Assembly: GCA_964640725.1 (NCBI GenBank)
Contig: CAZXIJ010000020.1
Coordinates: 16,227 to 80,226, forward strand
DNA from: CALHVX01 sp964640725
Lineage (GTDB): Bacteria > Pseudomonadota > Gammaproteobacteria > Pseudomonadales > Azotimanducaceae
DNA: 64,000 nt
Reading direction: 5' to 3'
Part shown: in pieces, positions 18,333 to 25,611 of the stretch
How positions within the stretch are numbered: position 1 is the first letter of the stretch
Layout of the letters: each line of letters begins with the position of its first letter
Position numbers and translations under genes: made by a program
The notes under the pieces: generated by a model
Database searches by the model: none
What the model was told of the DNA's origin: nothing
The model's input: only the letters and a program-made list of their open reading frames with translations

Positions 18333-18893
18333 CTAGCGCAGGAACTTGCTGGCCATGCCCATCAGGTCGTCCATGACGCTGCCGTCGCCGTCCTGATCCA
18401 GCAGGGACCCGAGCAAGCCGCCGCCGGGCTTGTCCTTGTTGAAGCTGTTGGCCAGGCTGTCGGTAAAGTTCGGCTCGCTCTGCTGCTGTTTGCGCAGGGA
18501 GCCCATCACCAGGCCAGCCACCATGGGCAGCATCTTCTTGATGATGCCGTCGCTGATGCCGGTGTTCTGGGACGCCTGCTTCGCGACCTCCCGGCTGACC
18601 TCCTTGCTGCCGAACAGATGGCCCAGAATGCCGTTGCCGTCCTGCACAGCCGCTTCCGAGGTGATCTCGCTCGGGTTGTCCAGGTAGCGGTCGTGGTTGC
18701 CCTTGTTCAGCGCGCCAATCAACCCGTCCAGGCCGCTGGCCGACTGGGTGTTGCGCTGCATGCCCTTGGCGATCATCGGCGCGAGCTGCTTCAGCAGCCC
18801 GCTGGTCTGGTCGCCGCTGAGGTCGAAGTTTTTTGCAATCTGGCCGACAGCGCTGCTACCGGCGCCTTTCAACAAAATGTCCATCAGGTCCAT
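18333..18893 (-). CDS. DUF937 (YidB-like) protein
   Basis: A 186-residue protein starting at the ATG preceded by AAAGGGG. It has the DUF937 pattern: MDLMDILLKGA at the start, LLKQLAPMIAKGM, then NGILGHLFGSKEVSREVAKQASQNTG and KKMLPMVAGLVMGSL. The tail DQDGDGSVMDDLMGMASKFL contains a D-x-D-x-D-G-like acidic run that could bind calcium. Function is unknown; YidB is suggested to be cytoplasmic. It sits between the BON-LysM gene and mscL. Confidence 0.82.
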   Translation of the reverse strand: MDLMDILLKGAGSSAVGQIAKNFDLSGDQTSGLLKQLAPMIAKGMQRNTQSASGLDGLIGALNKGNHDRYLDNPSEITSEAAVQDGNGILGHLFGSKEVSREVAKQASQNTGISDGIIKKMLPMVAGLVMGSLRKQQQSEPNFTDSLANSFNKDKPGGGLLGSLLDQDGDGSVMDDLMGMASKFLR

Positions 18894-18968
18894 GGCCTGC
18901 CCCTTTGCTGTGTTCTGGGCGACCACACTGCGGGACCTGAGCGGGCTTTTCAAGCGTAACAAGATTGC

Positions 18969-18996
18969 AAAAAAGCCGGCGCTGGGCGCCGGCTTT
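18969..18996 (-). terminator. Rho-independent terminator of mscL
   Basis: On the minus strand an 8-bp GC stem (GCCGGCGC / GCGCCGGC, 3-nt loop) is followed by six T residues (18974 down to 18969). It lies about 50 bp after the mscL stop and before the DUF937 start, so those two genes are separate transcription units. Confidence 0.85.
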
Positions 18997-19042
18997 AGGC
19001 TGGGGCGGCAATTGCCCCGGGCAGGATTGCTGCAGCAGCTCG

Positions 19043-19441
19043 CTAGCTGTTGGCGCGCAGCGCGTCGCGGATTTCCGTGAGCAGCAGCTCTTCCTTGGAA
19101 GGCTCCGGCGCGGCTTCCGGCTCTTCTTCCTGCTGGAGGGAGTTCATGGCCTTGACGACCATGAAGATCGCGAAGGCGATGATGATGAAGTCGACGACCG
19201 TCTGAATGAAGGTGCCGTAGTTCAGCAGCACTTCTTCTACCCCGTCACCCGCTTCCTGTAGCCTTAACGACAGGTTCGAAAAGTCCACGCCGCCCATTGC
19301 CAGCCCGATCGGCGGCATCAGCACGTCCGCAACGAAAGACGAAACGATCTTGCCGAACGCGCCCCCGATCACGATCCCCACCGCCATATCCACGACATTG
19401 CCTCGCATCGCAAAGTCTTTGAATTCCGACATCATTCCCAT
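19043..19441 (-). CDS. mscL: Large-conductance mechanosensitive channel
   Basis: A 132-residue inner-membrane channel that opens under membrane tension to release solutes after osmotic downshock. The N-terminal helix and first transmembrane segment (EFKDFAMRGNVVDMAVGIVIGGAFGKIVSSFV) and the second segment (VDFIIIAFAIFMVVKAMN) match MscL. The cytoplasmic helix ends in EELLLTEIRDALRANS. The length is typical. It has its own terminator at 18969-18996 and no close upstream partner. Confidence 0.97.
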   Translation of the reverse strand: MGMMSEFKDFAMRGNVVDMAVGIVIGGAFGKIVSSFVADVLMPPIGLAMGGVDFSNLSLRLQEAGDGVEEVLLNYGTFIQTVVDFIIIAFAIFMVVKAMNSLQQEEEPEAAPEPSKEELLLTEIRDALRANS

Positions 19442-19580
19442 AACAGTTCCCCAAGCTCATGTTCGCGCGTTTCGCGCAATTAATCGGACGATCGTCCTTT
19501 TTCGGCAGCAATATCTGCTGGCCTGTTGTGTGCGAGGCGTTTCCCTTGGCGCGCCGCGGGCCGTTTATACCCTGATCGTT

Positions 19581-20015
19581 TCAGTGGGGCAAAGCCGGAG
19601 CGGCTTTAAAAGCGCGCCAGGCCAGAATCCCGATGGCGATGAGGGCGATGCCCTGAACGGGCGCCCACCAGCTGTGCCAGCTGGCCGGCTCCGCCGAGCA
19701 GATACCGGCACCGGCAAGGTTCACGGTGCTGTAGATCTTGATGACCGCCAGCATCGCCAGCGGGCTGATCAGGGCGAGCGGCGCGGCGGCCCAGCGCAGG
19801 GTCTGGTGCACGCCGGCGATTTTGCGCGTCAGGGGCAGCAGAAATCCGAAGGCGATCGCCACGGGCGCGAAGGCCAGCAGCAGGCGCCAGAACTCATCGC
19901 CGTCGCTGCCGCACTCAACCACCCGGGACGTTGCCAGCCACAGAATGTGGGTAAACACGATCAGCCAGCCCACGAGCGCGCAGCCCAGGCGCAGCAACAG
20001 CTCTGCGAAGTTCAC
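19581..20015 (-). CDS. Small membrane protein with four predicted helices
   Basis: A 144-residue protein with hydrophobic stretches at about 8-27, 46-65, 74-97 and 118-137. It is unrecognised, and contains two cysteines in the loops (VVECGSDGDEF and GAGICSAEP) on what may be the periplasmic side. It follows the SPOR-like gene by 11 bp on the same strand, so it is probably co-transcribed with it. Confidence 0.65.
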   Translation of the reverse strand: MNFAELLLRLGCALVGWLIVFTHILWLATSRVVECGSDGDEFWRLLLAFAPVAIAFGFLLPLTRKIAGVHQTLRWAAAPLALISPLAMLAVIKIYSTVNLAGAGICSAEPASWHSWWAPVQGIALIAIGILAWRAFKAAPALPH

Positions 20016-20026
20016 GGGCGGTGCCG

Positions 20027-20551
20027 TTAGGGCGTGACTGAACGGTACTCGCGCAGGGGAATGAACCGGTTGCCGTCTTTGAAGTGCAGCTTGCCGTCCA
20101 GGTAGACCACGTTTTTGCGCTCTGCTTCCGATAGGCTGGCCAGCAGCTGGTCTTCCGTGCCGGAAGGCGCGTTCTTGCGCGGTTGCGCCTCGGCGCTGGC
20201 GCTCAGGGTATTGCTGGCGCTGAACTGGCTGCGCGCGTCAGCTTCTGCCCGGCGCACGTAGGCGCCGGGAAAGTCTCCGGCCAACAGCGGGAGCTTGTCC
20301 TGGGCTTCGTCAAAGCTGTCGAAACGCCCAACGCTCAGGGCGACGAGCCCGCTGTCGCGGCGGTTGAAGTAGATCTCGCCGACGCTTCGGGCCGGCTCGA
20401 CGAAGGATTCGCTCGGTGTGCGAAACGCGCCGATCTGGATGGTGTAGCTGTCCGCGTGCCCGGGCCCTGCGAGCAGCATTGCGCCGGCGAGCATGGCAAG
20501 GGTCGCCAGTGATCTGCGAAACATGGTGATCTGGTATGAAGAATCCTGCAT
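20027..20551 (-). CDS. Exported SPOR-like domain protein
   Basis: A 174-residue protein with a signal peptide (ATLAMLAGAMLLAGPGHA). After it comes a SPOR-like fold: SYTIQIGAFRTPSESF, then GLVALSVGRFDSFDEAQDKL. SPOR domains bind denuded peptidoglycan glycan strands, often at the division septum. The C-terminus (AERKNVVYLDGKLHFKDGNRFIPLREY) is distinctive. Two starts are possible, 20551 (with GGGG about 8 bases upstream) or 20524 at MFRRSLA; both leave the signal peptide intact. Confidence 0.72.
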   Translation of the reverse strand: MQDSSYQITMFRRSLATLAMLAGAMLLAGPGHADSYTIQIGAFRTPSESFVEPARSVGEIYFNRRDSGLVALSVGRFDSFDEAQDKLPLLAGDFPGAYVRRAEADARSQFSASNTLSASAEAQPRKNAPSGTEDQLLASLSEAERKNVVYLDGKLHFKDGNRFIPLREYRSVTP

Positions 20552-20607
20552 GGCACCAACCCCGTTCAGTTGGCGGCATTGTCGTACAGCCGATGCGCAA
20601 AGGCCAA

Positions 20608-21267
20608 TCAGTCTTTGCCGTGGTCGTCGCCTTCAGCCTCGCTTCCGATGGCGAGCGGCCCCTCGGGCTGGGAGGTTTCCTGGCCACGCCGTTCGAACAC
20701 TTGTTTGTAGGTGCGTTTGCTGGCCTTGCGCGGGTTGATGGTGACGGTTACCAGAAGACTTTCATCCGTCTGCAATTCCAGGAGATAGGCGACTTTTCTG
20801 GACGTCGACTCGTACCGTGACTTGAGCTCGCGCTTGTCCCATCGGGTCTTGACGCCACGCCAGCGGCCCTGGCGAAAGCGCTCTTTGCCGACGTCGACAT
20901 AAGTCATGTGCAGTTCTTCGCCGACCGTTGCGATCTCCAGGCGCTTGCAGCGCAAAATGCCTGGATCGCTGCTCGGGCCGGTGCTGGCCTCTGGCCGGTT
21001 GTTGCCGGTGGGCACCTGCACGCCGCCGACGCTGATGGTGCCGCTGAGCTTGCCGCCCGGCAACCAGTTGCGCGACTCCACATTCTCGGGCTGCACAGCG
21101 GCGCTGCGCGTCTCGTTCAGGACCCAGTCGCCGACCAGTTCAGTGCCCGTGCCCTTGGCCAGAGCAGTGCTGGCCAGCAGCACGAAGGCCAGGGCGGGAA
21201 GCCGGGGCCAGGTCGTAAGGGTTCGGGTGCTGATCTGCTGCATATCTTTGCTCCGCCGCTTGGCCAT
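20608..21267 (-). CDS. Exported protein of unknown function
   Basis: About 219 residues with a signal peptide (LPALAFVLLASTALA). The mature protein contains LVGDWVLNETRSAAV, GILRCKRLEIATVGEELHMTYVDVG, and a basic beta-rich half (SRKVAYLLELQTDESLLVTVTINPRKASKRTYKQVFERR). The opening resembles lipocalin-like or AprI-type folds (G-D-W near the mature N-terminus), but I make no family call. A second start (MQQIST, about 8 codons in) is possible. It lies 11 bp after the DUF3465 gene on the same strand. Confidence 0.62.
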   Translation of the reverse strand: MAKRRSKDMQQISTRTLTTWPRLPALAFVLLASTALAKGTGTELVGDWVLNETRSAAVQPENVESRNWLPGGKLSGTISVGGVQVPTGNNRPEASTGPSSDPGILRCKRLEIATVGEELHMTYVDVGKERFRQGRWRGVKTRWDKRELKSRYESTSRKVAYLLELQTDESLLVTVTINPRKASKRTYKQVFERRGQETSQPEGPLAIGSEAEGDDHGKD

Positions 21268-21278
21268 TGGATTGCCGG

Positions 21279-21755
21279 CTAGCGGTATCGTTCCCCCTGG
21301 TGATCAATCCAGCCGCCGTTGCGCCGGCCGCCGGGATCGTGATGGGTCCAGTGCACGACGCCGCCCTTGTCGGTCCACTCGTACTCCCCATGGAACCGGA
21401 CCTCGTCGCCTTCTCGAATGCCGGCAACCCGCGGCGCCAGGTCAATGTTGTGGGCAATGAGAATCGTGGGCCCGCCCGGAATTTGTACCAGGAACCGCTG
21501 GTGCTGCGAACCTTTGGTGTCGTCCCGAAGCACCTTCACGACGCGCCCGGCGTCGGTGAGCCAGAGGTTGCTGCGGCGGCTGGCAAACGCGTCGCTCACC
21601 GGGCGTCGGGCCCCACGCTCGGCTGGCGCGGTGTCCGCGGTCTGGCCGGCGTTGGAGATCGCCGATGACAAGGTTTCTTCGTCGACGCCCAGCACCGCGG
21701 CGACGATGGCGATGAGGATCGCGCCGATGGCAGATCCCAGCTTCTTGCGGCTCAC
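21279..21755 (-). CDS. DUF3465 protein, membrane-anchored
   Basis: A 158-residue protein with an N-terminal hydrophobic segment (IGAILIAIVAAVLGV). The core matches DUF3465: a KVLRDDTKGSQHQRFLVQIPGG segment, ILIAHNIDLAPRVAGIREGDEVRF, then HGEYEWTDKGGVVHWTHHDP and GGWIDHQGERY. This has an OB-like, periplasmic character, but the function is unknown. It lies 18 bp after the HerA-like gene stop and 11 bp before the next gene, so the set is probably transcribed together. Confidence 0.82.
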   Translation of the reverse strand: MSRKKLGSAIGAILIAIVAAVLGVDEETLSSAISNAGQTADTAPAERGARRPVSDAFASRRSNLWLTDAGRVVKVLRDDTKGSQHQRFLVQIPGGPTILIAHNIDLAPRVAGIREGDEVRFHGEYEWTDKGGVVHWTHHDPGGRRNGGWIDHQGERYR

Positions 21756-21773
21756 AGATCTCTTTCCTTGCGG

Positions 21774-23249
21774 TTATTTCAGCAGCGAGCCCAGCAGGCC
21801 GCGCATCAGGCGCGACCCCAGGGAGCGGCCCACAGATCGGGCGGCGCTTTTCAACAATGCTTCGCCCACGCCCTGGCGCTTGCGGCCGCCGCTGCGAGCC
21901 TTGCCGGCCTTTGCCTCCGCTTTCTCGCGGGCCGCCGCCGCTTCTGCCGCCTTCTCGGCAGCGGCAGCCTGCTCGGCGCGCACCTTCAGCATTTCGTAGG
22001 CGGACTCACGGTCGATGGCGGTGTCGTATTTGCCGTCCAGCGGCGAGCGTTGCCGAAGCGCCTTCTGCTCCGCCGGGGTGAGCGGTCCGATGCGCGATTC
22101 CGGTGGGCGAATCACAGTTGCGGAGACCGGGGTGGGCGCGCCGGCTTCGTCCAGGTGCGAGACCAGCGCCTCGCCGGTGCCCAGCTCCGTGACCAGGTCG
22201 GCGACATCAACGCCTGGGTTGGCGCGAAAGCCCTGGGCGACGGCCCGGATCACCTTCTGGTCTTTCGGGGTAAACGCTCGCAACGCGTGCTGCACCTTCA
22301 GCCCCAGCTGACCCAGCACTGCATCGGGAACGTCCGTGGGAATCTGAGTCACGAAGTACACGCCCACGCCCTTGGACCGAATCAGTCGCACGACCTGCTC
22401 GATCTTGTCGAGCAAGGCATCGGGCGCATCATCGAAGAGCAGGTGCGCTTCGTCGAAGAACAGAGCGAGCACGGGCTTGTCGGCGTCGCCGCGCTCGGGC
22501 AGTTCCTCGAACAGCTCCGACAGCAGCCACAGCAGGAAGGCGGCGTACAGCCGGGGCGCCTCGCGGGTCAGCCGGGTCGCGTCGAGCAGGCTGATCACGC
22601 CGTTGCCCGAGAAATCCGTGCGCATCAGGTCGCGCAGCTCCAGCGCCGGCTCGCCGAAAAAGTGCTCTGCGCCCTGGGCTTCCAGCACCAGCAAGCGGCG
22701 CTGGATCGCACCGACGGACGCGCCGGAAATATTGCCGTACTCCCCGCGCAGGGCCTTGGCGTTGTCCGCCATCCAGGACAGCAGGCTGCGCAGATCCTTC
22801 AGGTCCAGCAGCAGCATGCCCTCGTCGTCGGCAATCGCGAAACAGGCGTACAGAATGCCGGTCTGGGTATCGTTGAGCTCCAGCAGGTTCGCCAGAATCA
22901 GCGGCCCCATCTCTGAGATGGTGGTGCGGATGGGCTGCCCGGTCTCGCCGTAAATGTCCCAGAACATCGTCGGGTAGCCACGCTGCTCGTAGCCTTCCAG
23001 CGGCATGAGGCCCAGGCGCCGGTCGATTTCTTGATGGGGCTTGCCGGCCGTCGCGATACCGGAAAGATCCCCTTTGATGTCCGCTGCAAACACCGGCACG
23101 CCGGCGCGGGAAAAGCCTTCGGCAAGAATCTGTAGCGTGACCGTTTTGCCGGTGCCTGTGGCTCCGGCGACCAGGCCGTGCCGATTGCTCATGACGCCGA
23201 GCTGCGTGATCAGCTGGCCGTTGCTGCCGCCAATGGAGATGTCTGCCAA
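21774..23249 (-). CDS. HerA-like ATPase (YjgR/DUF853 family)
   Basis: A 491-residue ATPase. Walker A is GATGTGKT near residue 28 and Walker B is LALFFDEAHLL. Further family blocks are VPVFAADIKGDLSG and FVTQIPTDVPDAVLGQLGLKVQHALRAFTPKDQKVI. It belongs to the FtsK/HerA superfamily of hexameric motor ATPases; the DNA or protein substrate of YjgR is unknown. The C-terminus is Ala/Lys-rich and ends LMRGLLGSLLK. No ATG occurs near the start: TTG at 23249, 8 bases after GGGG, is the best choice and gives the same length as E. coli YjgR. Confidence 0.88.
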   Translation of the reverse strand: MADISIGGSNGQLITQLGVMSNRHGLVAGATGTGKTVTLQILAEGFSRAGVPVFAADIKGDLSGIATAGKPHQEIDRRLGLMPLEGYEQRGYPTMFWDIYGETGQPIRTTISEMGPLILANLLELNDTQTGILYACFAIADDEGMLLLDLKDLRSLLSWMADNAKALRGEYGNISGASVGAIQRRLLVLEAQGAEHFFGEPALELRDLMRTDFSGNGVISLLDATRLTREAPRLYAAFLLWLLSELFEELPERGDADKPVLALFFDEAHLLFDDAPDALLDKIEQVVRLIRSKGVGVYFVTQIPTDVPDAVLGQLGLKVQHALRAFTPKDQKVIRAVAQGFRANPGVDVADLVTELGTGEALVSHLDEAGAPTPVSATVIRPPESRIGPLTPAEQKALRQRSPLDGKYDTAIDRESAYEMLKVRAEQAAAAEKAAEAAAAREKAEAKAGKARSGGRKRQGVGEALLKSAARSVGRSLGSRLMRGLLGSLLK

Positions 23250-23686
23250 TGCACTGCCCCGGTTGTGGAAGCGGGCAGTGTAAAGCAGCTGCCGGCTGAT
23301 CGCAGCGAGCTCGCTGCCGCGACTTTCAACGGCTTTCCGCGTGCTATATCGCGCTTTTGTCCTTGTAAATTCAGGGTAACGATCCAGCGGTTCGGGCTCG
23401 CAGCGCCTCACTTTCTGGCATCTTGGCCGCCGGTGCCGCCCGGGGGGTGTCATGTCTTTTGCCGCATTGCTGCATGCCGGTTGCACAACTCCGGTTGCAT
23501 GCCTGGCTATCATCGACTTGACGCAACGCCCGGGGCGAGTAGCCTTCGCCGCGCCGAGCGTGCTGGATGTTTAGCACAGGGGCGGGGAGCTGATCGACGA
23601 GCAATCGTCGATTGTATGGGAACCTAGATTCGAGAGCAGCGCGGGTACGGCGGATGCCGCCGGCGCAACGCAACAGGAGATGAGAG
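23250..23686. promoter_or_regulatory. Divergent intergenic region with an 8-4-8 palindrome
   Basis: About 440 bp without a convincing gene between the HerA-like gene and the repeat-rich lipoprotein. It holds a perfect inverted repeat at 23593-23612 (ATCGACGA, GCAA, TCGTCGAT) about 75 bp before the lipoprotein start. It could be an operator or a leader hairpin. A -10-like TAGATT lies at 23625-23630 but has no good -35. Two copies of CCGGTTGCA occur near 23477-23500. Confidence 0.5.
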
Positions 23687-24868
23687 ATGTCAATGGCAAC
23701 AAAGTCCACATGGACGCAGACAGCGGCAGCAGCGGCACTTGCCGGACTGCTGCTGGCAGGCGGCTGTACCAGCCAGAGCAGCACCGGCGGCAGCGCTGAC
23801 GCAGACAACAGCAGTGTCAGCCTCGGCGGTGCTGATTCGCAACGGGATTCGCGCATCGCCGTACTGGAGCAGGAGCTGGCAAACCGGGAGTCGCGCATCA
23901 CCCGGCTCGAAGATCAGCTGACCGCTGCCAGCGGCGCCAGCAGCAGCGCCAGCTCGGCGATGACCTCGGGAAGCAGCGACCTGTTCCCCCCGAATGCGCA
24001 GCCCGGCGAGTGCTATGCCCGGGTCCTGTCGCCGGCCCGCTTCAGCTCGAGCGAAGAGCGAGTGCTGGTCAAGGAAGCCAGCGAGCGCTTCGAGGTCGTC
24101 CCGGCAGAATACGAAACCGTCACCGAACGAGTGCTGGTCAAGGAGGCATCCACCCGCCTCGAAGTGGTGCCCGCGGTTTACGAGACGGTCACCGAGCAGG
24201 TCGTTGTGAAGCCTGCCGGCACCCGTATCGTCGAAGTTCCAGCGACCTATCGAACGGTGACGGAGCAAGTGCTCGATACCCCGGCAACCACGGTCTGGAA
24301 GAAGGGGCCGGCGTCTCGCTTCGGCAACGCCGCGGTGAGCGAGTCGATCAGTGCGACCGGCGAGGTCATGTGCCTGGTTGAACAGCCTGCGACCTACAAG
24401 ACGGTCAAGCGTCAGGTGATCGATACGCCTGCATCGACCCGGGAAGTGACTGAGCCTGCGGTGACCAAAACTGTTGAGCGTCGCGTTGTCGCGCAACCGG
24501 CCACGACCCGCGAAGTCGCAATCCCGGAAGTTTACGATGACGTGACCGTGACCAAGCTTGTCAGCCCGGCGAGCCAGCGTCGCATCGAGATTCCTGCTGA
24601 GTACCGTACAGTGACCAAGCGCGAGCTGGTTTCAGCACCGGCAATGGCCTGGCAGGGCGTGCTCTGCGACGTGAACGCAACTTCAGCTAACGTGCGGGCG
24701 CTGCAGTCTGCGCTGCAGGCCAAGGGCTACGACGTAGGCGGCATTGACGGCCGGCTTGGCCCGGGCACGATTACTGCGGTGAATCGCTACGCGAAGAGCC
24801 TGAACATCCCCCAGGGCGCCAACTATGTGCCCATGGAAGTGATTGAAAAGCTCGGTATCGATATCTAA
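23687..24868 (+). CDS. Lipoprotein with about eight 23-residue repeats and a peptidoglycan-binding domain
   Basis: A 393-residue outer-membrane-type lipoprotein: lipobox LAGGC (Cys27), then a Ser/Gly-rich linker and a short coiled coil (VLEQELANRESRITRLEDQL). Residues about 122-315 are degenerate 23-residue repeats with the core VPAxYETVTExVLVKxAxT. An irregular segment with a cysteine breaks the array near residue 225. The C-terminus (about 325-375) is a PG_binding_1-like three-helix domain (RALQSALQAKGYDVGGIDGRLGPGTITAVNRY). It probably tethers the outer membrane to peptidoglycan, with the repeats acting as a spacer. Start: ATG at 23687 behind an AGGAG. The gene ends in a terminator that abuts the response regulator gene. 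Confidence 0.82.
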   Translation: MSMATKSTWTQTAAAAALAGLLLAGGCTSQSSTGGSADADNSSVSLGGADSQRDSRIAVLEQELANRESRITRLEDQLTAASGASSSASSAMTSGSSDLFPPNAQPGECYARVLSPARFSSSEERVLVKEASERFEVVPAEYETVTERVLVKEASTRLEVVPAVYETVTEQVVVKPAGTRIVEVPATYRTVTEQVLDTPATTVWKKGPASRFGNAAVSESISATGEVMCLVEQPATYKTVKRQVIDTPASTREVTEPAVTKTVERRVVAQPATTREVAIPEVYDDVTVTKLVSPASQRRIEIPAEYRTVTKRELVSAPAMAWQGVLCDVNATSANVRALQSALQAKGYDVGGIDGRLGPGTITAVNRYAKSLNIPQGANYVPMEVIEKLGIDI

Positions 24869-24888
24869 GTGCTACGCTAGCGCAGCAC
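24869..24888. promoter_or_regulatory. 20-bp near-perfect palindrome
   Basis: GTGCTACGCTAGCGCAGCAC begins on the base after the lipoprotein stop. It reads the same on both strands except for one mismatched pair (A24874/C24883), around a central CGCTAGCG. It may be an operator for the signalling operon downstream or an RNA hairpin. Confidence 0.5.
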
Positions 24889-24898
24889 CGTAACAAGG

Positions 24899-24931
24899 AC
24901 GCTGCAGGGCGGAGTGGCCCTGCAGCGTTTT
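24899..24931 (+). terminator. Terminator hairpin ending 5 bases before the response-regulator start codon
   Basis: A 12-bp perfect stem (ACGCTGCAGGGC / GCCCTGCAGCGT) with a 6-nt loop GGAGTG is followed by TTTT. The ATG of the next gene is at 24937. The hairpin occupies the place of its Shine-Dalgarno sequence; the only GGAG nearby is in the loop. Confidence 0.82.
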
Positions 24932-24936
24932 GCACA

Positions 24937-25611
24937 ATGGATATCCTCTTACTGGAAGACGATCCGGCCCAGGCCCAGATGGTCACAGGCTGGATCGAGG
25001 GCGCGGGCCACCGCGTTCAACACTCGAGCTCGGGCACTGCCTTGCTGGACGCTGCCCGGGCCGAGTCGGGCTACGATCTGATCGTGCTCGACTGGGAAGT
25101 GCCGGACCTGTCCGGGCTCGAAGTGCTCAAGCAACTGCGGGCGAGCCTGAACTGGCACGCGCCCATACTCTTTCTGACCCAGCGCGATTCGGAAGCCGAT
25201 ATCGTTGCGGCCCTGGACGCCGGCGCCGACGACTACATGGTCAAGCAGGGCTCCGAAGCCCAGCTGCTCGCCCGGATTCGTGCGCTCGGTCGCCGTCTCG
25301 GAGCCGACGAGCTTGACCTGACGGTCGGGCCCTACCGGTTCCTGCCCCAGTCCCGGCTCGTTTACGTGGGCGACGAAGAGGTCAAGCTCACCGCCAAGGA
25401 GTTTGATCTGGCGCTGTACATGTTCCGCAATCTGGGCAAACTCATGGCCAGGGAACAGATCCTCAAGGATGTTTGGCAAGTCACCGGTCTCAACACGCGC
25501 ACCGTTGACATGCATGTCAGTAGGGTCAAGAAGCGACTCAATATCAAGCCAGAGCAGGGTTATCGGGTGAAGACGATTTACCAGCACGGTTACCGCCTGG
25601 AAGAAGTCTGA
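24937..25611 (+). CDS. OmpR-family response regulator
   Basis: A 224-residue two-component regulator. The receiver domain (residues 1-118) has acidic D8/D9, the phosphoacceptor D52 (LIVLDWEVPDLSG), T80-region FLTQRD and K103. The winged-helix DNA-binding domain (about 125-222) carries LTAKEFDLALYMFRNLGKLMAREQIL and RTVDMHVSRVKKRL. It is the first gene of a three-gene signalling operon and overlaps the next start (TGATG). No Shine-Dalgarno sequence is visible because the terminator of the upstream gene lies directly before the ATG. Later starts would remove the acidic pair, so the ATG at 24937 is kept. Confidence 0.93.
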   Translation: MDILLLEDDPAQAQMVTGWIEGAGHRVQHSSSGTALLDAARAESGYDLIVLDWEVPDLSGLEVLKQLRASLNWHAPILFLTQRDSEADIVAALDAGADDYMVKQGSEAQLLARIRALGRRLGADELDLTVGPYRFLPQSRLVYVGDEEVKLTAKEFDLALYMFRNLGKLMAREQILKDVWQVTGLNTRTVDMHVSRVKKRLNIKPEQGYRVKTIYQHGYRLEEV

